Shown here one piece after another: positions 1 through 5,490 of a stretch of DNA of 8,777 nucleotides. Position numbers and translations under genes: made by a program. Below the pieces are notes generated by a model. The model was given only the letters and a program-made list of their open reading frames with translations, made no database searches and was not told the origin of the DNA. The number at the start of each line of letters is the position of its first letter. Positions within the stretch are counted from its first letter, which is position 1. Source of the DNA: Bdellovibrionales bacterium (lineage in GTDB: Bacteria > Bdellovibrionota > Bdellovibrionia > Bdellovibrionales > JAMPXM01); contig SXSP01000089.1 of the NCBI GenBank assembly GCA_005792225.1, forward strand, positions 1-8,777, in the 5' to 3' direction.

Positions 1-10
1 ACCTCGATCA

Positions 11-25
11 GGGAAGTGAAATCTG
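11..25 (+). promoter_or_regulatory. Possible ribosome binding site and CTG start for the MFS gene
   Basis: The transporter reading frame stays open upstream of the ATG at 80, back to a stop codon at 17-19. The extra residues (LKSTDRELTKLTQSELFLL) look like the usual short polar leader before the first membrane helix of this family. No ATG, GTG or TTG lies in that stretch. A CTG at 23-25 sits six bases after a purine-rich GGGAAG (11-16), a plausible ribosome binding site. The alternative is a GTG at 16 in the next frame with a one-base indel in the A-rich run near 26-29. This is inference from frame and spacing only. Confidence 0.35.
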
Positions 26-79
26 AAAAGCACCGACCGCGAACTGACCAAACTCACCCAATCCGAACTCTTCCTGCTC

Positions 80-1246
80 ATGCTCCTCGCGATGGTGCAG
101 TTCACGCACATCATGGACTTCATGATCATGATGCCTCTCGGCCCACAGCTGATGCGACTCTTCGAAATCACCCCGAGGCAATTCGGCTTCCTCGTTTCCG
201 CCTACACTTTCACCGCGGGAATCAGCGGCTTCGCCGGCGCCTTCTTCGTTGACCGCTTCGATCGCAAAAGTGTTCTCCTCGTCGCCTACATGGGCTTCAC
301 CCTCGGGACACTCGCTTGCGCTCTCGCACCCAACTACGAATTCCTGATGGCCGCGCGCTCCCTCGCGGGAGCCTTCGGCGGAGTCCTCGGCGCCATGATC
401 CTCTCCGCCGTCGGCGACGCCATCTCCCACGAAAAACGCGGCCGCGCGATGGGCATCGTGATGGCCTCCTTCTCTCTCGCATCCGTGTTCGGCGTCCCGT
501 TCGGCCTCTACCTTGCGAACCTCTTCTCGTGGCACGCACCCTTCGTCTTCGTCGGCGCCGCAGCAGCGGTGAACACGCTCCTCCTCCTCTTTTACATGCC
601 CTCGATGGGCGCACATAAAGTCAATGGCCGCGAGTTCCCGAGCCCCATCGCGATCCTCCAAACCATCGCGACCGACAAAAACCAGATCACCGCCCTCGGC
701 CTCACGATTTTCCTGACCTTCAGCCAATTCCTGCTGATCCCGTTCCTGAGCCCGTCCATGGTGGCAAACGTCGGCTTCCTCGAATCCGATCTCCCTTACA
801 TTTACTTCGTCGGTGGTGGCCTCACGATCTTCACATCACCCCTCGTCGGTCGCCTCGCCGACCGCTTCGGTAAACACCGCGTGTTTTTAATCACCTCGCT
901 CTTCGTGATCCTCCCGGTCTGGCTAACGACCCACATGGGACCCACACCCATCGCCTCAGCCCTCGTCGTCACCGCGCTGTTCTTCGTGCTCGGAAACGGC
1001 CGCTTCGTCACCTCAACCGCGATGGTCACCGCCGCCGTCCAGCCGGCCTCCCGCGGAAGCTTCATGAGCATCAACTCAAGCGTACAATCCCTCGCCTCGG
1101 GATCCGCCGCCCTGATCTCCGGCTTCATCGTCGCCACCGGCCCGAACGGCCGCCTCCTGCACTATGACCGTGTCGGTTACCTCTCCATCGCCCTGACTCT
1201 CGCAGCAATGGCGGTGGCGACTCGCTTGCGTGCGGTTGACGTGTAG
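80..1246 (+). CDS. MFS transporter, DHA1 efflux type
   Basis: Inner-membrane major facilitator superfamily permease, most like proton-driven drug or sugar efflux carriers; the substrate cannot be read from sequence. From the ATG at 80 the product is 388 residues, close to the usual 390-410, and is strongly hydrophobic with about 12 membrane helices. TM1 is the family-typical stretch around residues 5-24 (QFTHIMDFMIMMPLGP). An A-type motif lies in the TM2-TM3 loop (residues 54-63, VDRFDRK) and its second-half counterpart at 256-266 (GRLADRFGKHR), showing the usual two-fold repeat. Starting at ATG 80 would cut directly into TM1, so the true start is probably about 19 codons upstream at 23. Codons end very heavily in C, unlike the genes right of 3450. 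The stop codon abuts the repeat array. The family call is secure; the exact start is not. Confidence 0.92.
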   Translation: MLLAMVQFTHIMDFMIMMPLGPQLMRLFEITPRQFGFLVSAYTFTAGISGFAGAFFVDRFDRKSVLLVAYMGFTLGTLACALAPNYEFLMAARSLAGAFGGVLGAMILSAVGDAISHEKRGRAMGIVMASFSLASVFGVPFGLYLANLFSWHAPFVFVGAAAAVNTLLLLFYMPSMGAHKVNGREFPSPIAILQTIATDKNQITALGLTIFLTFSQFLLIPFLSPSMVANVGFLESDLPYIYFVGGGLTIFTSPLVGRLADRFGKHRVFLITSLFVILPVWLTTHMGPTPIASALVVTALFFVLGNGRFVTSTAMVTAAVQPASRGSFMSINSSVQSLASGSAALISGFIVATGPNGRLLHYDRVGYLSIALTLAAMAVATRLRAVDV

Positions 1247-1322
1247 GGGCGGGGGGTGCCCCGGCGCGGGGTACCGGCGGGGTGCCGCCCGCGGCTCGCG
1301 GCCGGGAGCTCGGGGCGGTGGT
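1247..1322. repeat. Degenerate REP-like cluster after the MFS stop
   Basis: The first repeat block starts at the base after the MFS stop codon. It holds a degenerate copy at 1247-1260 (GGGC, a G run, then GGTGCC), GGTACC at 1270-1275, GGTGCCGCCC at 1281-1290 and GGGCGGTG at 1313-1320. The 1281 and 1313 copies face each other and can pair over six Watson-Crick bases plus wobbles. The block shares the pattern GGTRCCGCCCGCGG ... CTCGGGGCGGTG with the unit at 1523-1569, suggesting a decayed copy of the same element. It could act as a terminator or mRNA-end hairpin for the transporter. Confidence 0.6.
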
Positions 1323-1357
1323 CAGTCTGACGACTTTGCGATTCAACCGCAGAAAAC

Positions 1358-1477
1358 CGGGGCGGTACCGGTTCAAACATATCTATTTTACGGCGCGAGC
1401 TCGCTTTTCCTGCCGAAGGTCCGCAGCACAACAGAGCGTCACCACGACTATGTCGCGTTTACGGTGGTACCGCCCGG
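1358..1477. repeat. Outward-facing pair of REP-like cores flanking about 96 bp
   Basis: GGGCGGTACC at 1360-1369 and GGTACCGCCC at 1466-1475 are perfect inverted repeats of each other, with near-matching flanks (CCGGGG on the left, CCCGG on the right). They enclose 96 bp without a convincing gene, which includes the 10-bp palindrome GCGAGCTCGC at 1395-1404. The arrangement could be a pair of neighbouring units or a small non-autonomous element with terminal inverted repeats. Only the repeat itself is directly seen. Confidence 0.6.
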
Positions 1478-1522
1478 CTACTGGTATGCGGTCCGAAGGC
1501 GTGAAACTGCCAACGCTTAGCC

Positions 1523-1569
1523 TGCGCGGGGTACCGCCCGCGGTTTCCGCTCGGGGCGGTGCCCACGCA
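1523..1569. repeat. REP-like hairpin unit, best formed copy
   Basis: A compact hairpin. The left arm GGTACCGCCC (1530-1539) pairs with the right arm GGGCGGTGCC (1554-1563) with one T.G wobble. The spacer holds a second perfect stem GCGG-TTT-CCGC (1540-1550). Outside the core, TGCG at 1523 and CGCA at 1566 extend the base of the stem past one bulged G and one mismatch. No T run follows, so it resembles a REP hairpin more than an intrinsic terminator. Confidence 0.7.
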
Positions 1570-1684
1570 CCCGATGCGCCCGCACCCGCAAACCACAAAG
1601 GGACCCATTCACCCCGAATCAAATGCAACGACGATCACCGCGATTAAAAAAACACAAAGTCATCGATCCAATTTTCCAATTCAG

Positions 1685-1701
1685 GCCGGGCGGTACCCCC
1701 G
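1685..1701. repeat. Single REP-like core downstream of the RAYT gene
   Basis: GGGCGGTACC at 1688-1697 lies 48 bases past the 3' end of the transposase gene (which reads right to left) and has no nearby partner in the opposite orientation. Its flank CCGGGCGGTACCC matches the copy at 2646-2658 (CCCGGGCGGTACCC), which lies on the far side of the transposase. The RAYT is thus bracketed by two same-orientation copies with identical immediate flanks. Confidence 0.6.
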
Positions 1702-1745
1702 AACAGTTCGCTTACCAACCCAATTTTGCAATAAATAGAAAATGT

Positions 1746-2303
1746 TTAAGGAGGGCGACTCCGTCTGCGTTTTGGGTTGCGAGGTTTGTAGGCGATCAGG
1801 TTCAGCGCTTCGAGGTTATTTTGCTCGATGTAGAGCTGAACGGTTTTAAATTCTCGACCCCAAGTGAGACCTCGCGAGTAAGTCAGATACTGCCAGAACG
1901 CTCTTTGATTTTTCTTGCACGCCTTCGTCGGTCGATGAACCTCATCAGGTTTAAGAGGGAAGTTCCGCAAAATCGTTTGCGCAATCTGGCCCGCGAACAC
2001 TCGAAAGAAATTCTGAATTCCCTCTCGAACGGTTCCGCGCAAGAGAAGGTGAATGTGATTCCCGCAGACCGCGTATTTGTAAACGGTTATGCCAAATCGT
2101 TCGCCAAATCTCTTTATAAGGCCTTTGATGAGCGGAAGAAACTTCCGAAGGTTGCGTGGCCCAATCGCACGATCCGTCTTGAGAATCACGTGAACTGATT
2201 CTTTGGTGGAGAGAGGTCTCCTCCCGCGCCTCGTGCCGACCGCGAGCGAGCCACCGTGATCACGTTTTGGTTTGTCGAAAAATTCGAACTGAGGACCCTT
2301 CAT
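1746..2303 (-). CDS. REP-associated tyrosine transposase (RAYT, Y1/HUH family)
   Basis: A 185-residue single-domain protein of the IS200-like Y1 transposase fold. These enzymes nick and rejoin single-stranded DNA at REP hairpins through a 5'-phosphotyrosine link. The HUH metal-binding motif is HIH at residues 83-85 (CGNHIHLLLRG). The catalytic tyrosine is most likely Y158 in QLYIEQNN, matching the position of the YI-x-x-NP tyrosine of E. coli TnpA-REP. The N-terminal RRGRRPL (residues 25-31) and C-terminal KRRRSR (178-183) are basic and suit DNA contact. Length fits complete RAYTs, and there is no frameshift or internal stop, so it may be active. It is flanked on both sides by inverted GGTACCGCCC repeats, and I see no IS-type terminal repeats at its ends. 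The ATG at 2303 has no clear ribosome binding site, and a short dyad (GCAGA-CT-TCTGC, 2309-2320) sits just upstream, so expression may be low. Confidence 0.9.
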   Translation of the reverse strand: MKGPQFEFFDKPKRDHGGSLAVGTRRGRRPLSTKESVHVILKTDRAIGPRNLRKFLPLIKGLIKRFGERFGITVYKYAVCGNHIHLLLRGTVREGIQNFFRVFAGQIAQTILRNFPLKPDEVHRPTKACKKNQRAFWQYLTYSRGLTWGREFKTVQLYIEQNNLEALNLIAYKPRNPKRRRSRPP

Positions 2304-2385
2304 GTTCCGCAGACTTCTGCAAACACCGTGAATCTCTCAGTTCATGTTCAATTTGTTCTGGCAGCCGGCACAGTCCGAAGCCTGG

Positions 2386-2397
2386 GCACACGTGTGC
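2386..2397. promoter_or_regulatory. 12-bp perfect palindrome upstream of the RAYT gene
   Basis: GCACACGTGTGC reads identically on both strands. It lies 82 bases upstream of the transposase start and just before the next REP-like unit. It differs from the GGTACC repeat family, so it is a candidate operator or protein-binding site for the transposase promoter. I could not identify a convincing -35/-10 pair around it. Confidence 0.3.
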
Positions 2398-2411
2398 GGT
2401 TACGGGACGGC

Positions 2412-2462
2412 GGGCACCGCCCGGGGTGAACTCCGATACGCGGCGGCGATGGCGGCGGTACC
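2412..2462. repeat. REP-like unit, inverted orientation
   Basis: GGCACCGCCC (2413-2422) faces GGCGGTACC (2454-2462) across about 31 bases; eight of nine stem positions pair. Read on the minus strand it is GGTACCGCC - spacer - GGCGGTGCC, the same asymmetric unit as at 1523-1569 and 2544-2600, with the mispair in the same place. Confidence 0.65.
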
Positions 2463-2543
2463 TCAGTTTCGCGACGCAAACGAAGGTGATTTACCGCATG
2501 CAGTTGGCCGAGATGTTCGTGGGTGGGTCATAGATCGTCGGTG

Positions 2544-2610
2544 GGTACCGCCCGGCGATTCGCGCGCGGCATCACCGGTTGTGTCAGAGCGGGCGGTGCC
2601 CCCACCGCCC
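2544..2610. repeat. REP-like unit with an additional 8-bp hairpin
   Basis: GGTACCGCCC (2544-2553) faces GGGCGGTGCC (2591-2600) across 37 bases and pairs with one T.G wobble. The right arm can instead fold with its own downstream flank: GGGCGGTG (2591-2598), loop CCCC, CACCGCCC (2603-2610) is a perfect 8-bp stem. The two folds are mutually exclusive. Confidence 0.65.
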
Positions 2611-2647
2611 CGGCCCAGCACCCGAAACAAAGCTCAATCGGCGGCCC

Positions 2648-2670
2648 GGGCGGTACCCTCGCCGCCGCCC
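2648..2670. repeat. REP-like core abutting the methyltransferase 3' end
   Basis: GGGCGGTACC (2648-2657) is followed by CCGCCC (2665-2670), which can pair with its GGGCGG half to form a 6-bp hairpin. This hairpin ends at the base next to the methyltransferase stop codon, so it would be the first structure transcribed past that gene. No T run follows in the direction of transcription, so a role in mRNA 3' protection fits better than intrinsic termination. Confidence 0.55.
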
Positions 2671-3300
2671 TCAATGCCGACGCACGTAAAGAGCGTCGCC
2701 CCACTTGTCGTTGGTCATGCGGGTGGCGACGCGGGTGAAGCCGTGGCGGGAGAGGAAGTCGTCCATCTCGGAGGTGAGGGCGCAGTCGGTGAAGAGGTAG
2801 TCGTCGTTGAGTTCGGTGTAGACGTAGTCGAAGTGGCCGAGGAATTTCTCGAAGCCGCGGAGGGCGAGGAGCTCGGCGCCTTGGATGTCCATGTTGAGGA
2901 AGTTGAAGTCGTGGGCGTTGAGGCCTTCTTCTTCGAAGAAGGAGTCCATCGTGCGGGTGGGGACGCGGATGGTTTGAGTGACGGGGACGTGGGGGTAGAA
3001 CTCGAGATGTTTCTTCGGATAGAGGATCGACGAGGACATGGTGTTGGCCATGACGTTGAGGTCGACGTAGCCGCCGTTGGTGTCGTGAGCCGCGAACTGG
3101 TAGGCGGTGTGGTTGGGATAGGGGCGCAGGCGTTCGCGGAGAGTTTCGCAGATCGTGGGGTTGGCTTCGATCCAGACGACGCGCGGAACGGAGTGCTGGA
3201 GGTAGCTTTCGAGTTCTTGGCCTTCGTGGGCGCCGATGTGCACGATTCCTTTTGGGATCACGCCGTAGGTTTCGATGAGTTCGGAGAGGGGGATCATCAT
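2671..3300 (-). CDS. FkbM-family SAM-dependent methyltransferase
   Basis: A 209-residue methyltransferase of the FkbM family, which O-methylates sugars, polyketides or other small molecules; the substrate is not readable. The SAM-binding motif I is HIGAHEGQE (residues 21-29), followed by the acidic end of strand 2 in WIEANP (43-48). The family signature MDIQGAE (137-143) and the YTELNDDYL segment (161-169) complete the domain, and the length suits a single-domain member. I chose the ATG at 3300 because GAGGAG lies six bases upstream; a longer frame from TTG at 3318 would place that ribosome binding site inside the coding region. It has no sugar-biosynthesis neighbours. It is divergent from the amylase gene, and its 3' end meets the repeat array directly. 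Codons end mostly in C, as in the MFS gene and unlike the genes to the right. Confidence 0.92.
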   Translation of the reverse strand: MMIPLSELIETYGVIPKGIVHIGAHEGQELESYLQHSVPRVVWIEANPTICETLRERLRPYPNHTAYQFAAHDTNGGYVDLNVMANTMSSSILYPKKHLEFYPHVPVTQTIRVPTRTMDSFFEEEGLNAHDFNFLNMDIQGAELLALRGFEKFLGHFDYVYTELNDDYLFTDCALTSEMDDFLSRHGFTRVATRMTNDKWGDALYVRRH

Positions 3301-3306
3301 GGGGGA

Positions 3307-3312
3307 CTCCTC
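3307..3312 (-). promoter_or_regulatory. Ribosome binding site of the FkbM methyltransferase
   Basis: GAGGAG on the minus strand, six bases from the ATG at 3300. It decides between that ATG (209 residues) and the upstream TTG at 3318 (215 residues) in favour of the ATG. Confidence 0.7.
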
Positions 3313-3325
3313 GGTCAAAAAACAG

Positions 3326-3331
3326 AGTATA
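3326..3331 (-). promoter_or_regulatory. Possible -10 box for the methyltransferase
   Basis: TATACT on the minus strand matches the sigma-70 -10 consensus at five of six positions and lies 25 bases upstream of the ATG at 3300. No good -35 hexamer is seen at the right distance, so this is a weak call. Confidence 0.35.
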
Positions 3332-3389
3332 GAAGACGCATCTCAGGATTTGATTTTGATTTCGTGTAATCCCGATCACGATCTTGCGA

Positions 3390-3405
3390 AATTGCGGTAG
3401 CAATT
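3390..3405. promoter_or_regulatory. Perfect dyad in the divergent methyltransferase/amylase region
   Basis: AATTGC-GGTA-GCAATT is a perfect 6-bp inverted repeat with a four-base centre, about 46 bases before the amylase start. Its place between two divergent genes fits a regulator operator, but no regulator gene is nearby to link it to. Confidence 0.3.
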
Positions 3406-3451
3406 GGGGGAGCGGCTGGTCCTGGAGGTACTTACGTTTTAGATTGCCCAG

Positions 3452-4873
3452 ATGAGACGAATTTTTTCTTTACTCCTGATCGTTTTGATTTCGCTTCCGG
3501 CTCGTGCGGAGTGGATGCGTGATGCAATTGTTTACGGAACGTCGGCGAATTATATGTACCCGAAGTCTGGCGAGAAGCTCGCGCAGCTCACGGATCACCT
3601 GCATGAGATCAAAGAGCTGGGAGCGAACACGCTCTGGTTAGGACCCATCTACAAAAGCTCGCAGCATGGGCAGGGGTATGATGTGGTTGATCACTTCTCG
3701 GTGAATCCCGATCTCGGAAATCATCGGGATTTCGCACGACTCATGAAGAGGGCGCGGGAGCTGGGGCTGCGGGTGGTTTTGGATTTTGTTCCGAGTCACA
3801 TTTCGGCTCATCATGCGGCCGCGAAGGCGGTGGCTAAGAAGGGTGAGGCGTCCGAGTTCTTTTCTCTCTTCATGCATGCGCCGGATGGAGCTCCTTACGG
3901 GGAGCACTATCAAGAAGTGATTTTGGGGCGCACGAAGTTTCTTACTTACTTCTGGAAGGAGCTTCTGAACCTTGATCTCAATGGTGCGAAGGCGCAGGAG
4001 CTCGTCACGAACGCGGCTCTTTTCTGGCTCAAAAAATTTGATATCGATGGGTACAGGATCGATGCCGCTTGGGCGCCGATGGCGCGTTCGCCGAATTTCA
4101 TGGTGAGTTTGCGCGATCGTCTCAAGCGGGAGAAATCAACCTTTGCCTTTATCGCGGAAGATAAGGCGGGGCGCCCGGAAGCGTACGGCGATTCGAACGA
4201 TACGGCGACGAGACATCCCGCTTCGTCGGAAGTATTCGATGTGGTTTACGATTGGACGCGTTCGGCGGAGTATATTTCGGAATGGAGTTGGACTCAACAC
4301 GATCAGACGATCTTCGATCAAGACGAGGGAGGGAACGTCGCGGGCCTCATGCGTGAGGCACTCGAGACTTACCGTCGCGATGATTCAAATCGCGCTCGTG
4401 TTCTGAGGTTCATCGAGAATAACGATACTCATCGGTTTATTTCGACTCACTCGCTCGGGCAGACGAAGCTTGCCGCGTGGATGACTTTTCTCGTTCCGGG
4501 TGTGCCGCTCATCTATGCGGGACAAGAGGTGGGGCTCGGGAGGGATGAGGAGCCACATGTGCAGTTTCCGACGTATGACCCGAATAAGAAAATTCGCTAT
4601 GACGATGAGTTGAAACTCTGGCCGTTTTATCAGCGGCTCACGCGGTTGCGCGCCGAGCTTCCGGAGCTTCGATCGGATGAGATGGCTTTTTTGGAAGTGA
4701 AGCCGGCCTCACAGGCGAGAAAAGTTCTCGCGTTTGATCGCACGCTCGGCACGGAGAGGACCACCGTCATCGCAAACTTTGGGTGGTCGGGAGCAAAGGT
4801 GCGCGTGGGTCAACGAAACTATCGGCTGAAGCCGTACGAAGTTGTTCTTCTGAAAAACGGGAAACGGCTTTAA
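3452..4873 (+). CDS. Secreted GH13 alpha-amylase family glycosidase
   Basis: A 473-residue exported glycoside hydrolase expected to cleave or transfer alpha-glucosidic bonds in starch- or glycogen-like glucans. Residues 1-19 form a signal peptide ending ARA, with cleavage before EW. A (beta/alpha)8 barrel follows, with the four GH13 regions: I, DFVPSH (111-116); II, GYRIDAAW (200-207) with nucleophile D204 and R202; III, FIAED (233-237) with acid/base E236; IV, FIENND (320-325) with D325. The catalytic triad is complete. Two usually conserved positions differ: region I has Ser for the usual Asn before H116, and region IV has Asn324 for the usual His. The last 75 or so residues are a small beta domain C. 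The ribosome binding site is unclear: GGAGGT at 3424-3429 is 22 bases from the ATG, farther than usual. The stop codon overlaps that of rsmG. Subfamily and exact substrate are open. Confidence 0.92.
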   Translation: MRRIFSLLLIVLISLPARAEWMRDAIVYGTSANYMYPKSGEKLAQLTDHLHEIKELGANTLWLGPIYKSSQHGQGYDVVDHFSVNPDLGNHRDFARLMKRARELGLRVVLDFVPSHISAHHAAAKAVAKKGEASEFFSLFMHAPDGAPYGEHYQEVILGRTKFLTYFWKELLNLDLNGAKAQELVTNAALFWLKKFDIDGYRIDAAWAPMARSPNFMVSLRDRLKREKSTFAFIAEDKAGRPEAYGDSNDTATRHPASSEVFDVVYDWTRSAEYISEWSWTQHDQTIFDQDEGGNVAGLMREALETYRRDDSNRARVLRFIENNDTHRFISTHSLGQTKLAAWMTFLVPGVPLIYAGQEVGLGRDEEPHVQFPTYDPNKKIRYDDELKLWPFYQRLTRLRAELPELRSDEMAFLEVKPASQARKVLAFDRTLGTERTTVIANFGWSGAKVRVGQRNYRLKPYEVVLLKNGKRL

Positions 4874-5484
4874 CCGATCCGAACCAGGTGTCGCTCGACT
4901 TCAATGATGGGCGAATGGAGGGGATCGATTGAGACTTTTAAATCTTTGAACTTCTTGCGGGCGAGAGTGAGTTCTTCGTCGATTTTCTCTCGGCGGGCTT
5001 TTAGCAGGAAGTACTTGCCACCTTTTTTATAGTAATCGCGGCTGACTTCGAGGATCACGTCGACGGGTTTGAACCCGCGCGCGGTGACTAAGTCGGTTAC
5101 TCCGAGATCGCGCGGGATTTCTCCGGCGATTTCGAGATTGGGCGCGATGGCGCGACAGCGATTCAGGAACTCTTGTTTCTTTGGGCTCTTTTCGAAGAGG
5201 CGGAACTTGGTTTCGGGAAATTGAATTGCGTAGATGACGGCCGGAAGGCCGCCGCCGGAACCGAAGTCTGACACTGATTTCAATCCTGATGGGAAAAACC
5301 TCAGCGGGAGCAGGCAATCGATCAGGTGATTGTCGATGAGCTCTTCGAACGTCATCTTGCGGGAGATGAGGTTGAGCTCTTCGTTCGCGGACCAGAGAAG
5401 TTCGACGTAATCTTTTAGCTTCGGTACGGCGGACTCGGAGATTCCGAGCTCGCGCATCGTCTGTGATCTCTCATCAAAATACAT
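4870..5484 (-). CDS. rsmG: 16S rRNA (guanine527-N7)-methyltransferase RsmG
   Basis: RsmG (GidB) transfers a methyl group from SAM to N7 of G527 in the 530 loop of 16S rRNA; loss of this enzyme is a known cause of low-level streptomycin resistance in other bacteria. The product is 204 residues, close to the usual 205-240. The NLISRKMTFEELIDNHLIDCL region (about 38-58) matches the family helix NLT...HxxDS. DFGSGGGLP (73-81) is the SAM loop, FEKSPKKQEFL (97-107) the strand-2 segment, and VTARGF (133-138) matches the family VTARA motif. The usual neighbour mnmG and the parAB genes are absent, so it stands alone. No ribosome binding site precedes ATG 5484; a second ATG at 5457 has GAGAG ten bases upstream and is an alternative start. 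It converges on the amylase gene, with both stop codons inside TTAA at 4870-4873. Confidence 0.94.
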   Translation of the reverse strand: MYFDERSQTMRELGISESAVPKLKDYVELLWSANEELNLISRKMTFEELIDNHLIDCLLPLRFFPSGLKSVSDFGSGGGLPAVIYAIQFPETKFRLFEKSPKKQEFLNRCRAIAPNLEIAGEIPRDLGVTDLVTARGFKPVDVILEVSRDYYKKGGKYFLLKARREKIDEELTLARKKFKDLKVSIDPLHSPIIEVERHLVRIG

Positions 5485-5490
5485 GGCGTG

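Larger units (their letters stand above)
1247..2670. mobile_element. REP-like palindrome array with its RAYT gene (putative REPtron)
   Basis: The whole interval between the MFS stop codon and the methyltransferase stop codon is filled with inverted copies of a GC-rich core. Copies read GGTRCCGCCC at 1281, 1466, 1530, 2413 (GGCACC variant) and 2544. They read GGGCGGTRCC at 1360, 1554, 1688, 2454 (nine bases), 2591 and 2648. Degenerate copies lie at 1247, 1270 and 1313. None falls inside the transposase gene at 1746-2303. GGTACC occurs eight times here and I found no other in the window. Clustered palindromes in alternating orientation around a single-copy Y1/HUH transposase are the known hallmark of REP/BIME elements and their RAYT. 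That this RAYT acts on this repeat is inference. The two gene-free stretches (1247-1745 and 2304-2670) hold these repeats and no convincing gene. Confidence 0.75.

Noticed and set aside
8..727. Long open frame (239 codons) antisense to the transporter gene
   Set aside because: It is very rich in Glu, Gly, Ala and His, with no domain logic. It mirrors the C-rich third positions of the MFS gene, whose product is clearly a real membrane protein.
1395..1404. Palindrome GCGAGCTCGC as an operator
   Set aside because: Short GC palindromes are expected by chance in this composition, and no gene starts next to it.
1125..1647. Several small open frames of 80-120 codons in the left repeat region
   Set aside because: They run through the REP-like palindromes on both strands and encode Arg/Pro/Gly/Ala-rich sequence, as expected from GC-rich repeats.
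1623..2198. Open frame of 191 codons opposite the RAYT gene
   Set aside because: It has no recognisable motif and lies opposite a frame with the full HUH transposase signature.
1746..2303. Ordinary IS200/IS605 insertion
   Set aside because: There is no accessory tnpB, and the repeats form a multi-copy array rather than two element ends. The protein resembles RAYTs more than mobile IS200 TnpA.
1247..2670. CRISPR array
   Set aside because: The repeats are short palindromic cores in mixed orientation at irregular distances, with no uniform spacers and no cas genes.
2344..3403. Long open frames overlapping the methyltransferase (341 codons on +, 291 on -)
   Set aside because: Both are low-complexity by-products of the C-rich codons: Val/Glu/Gly-rich on +, Arg/Pro-rich on -. 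The FkbM motifs are intact in the chosen frame.
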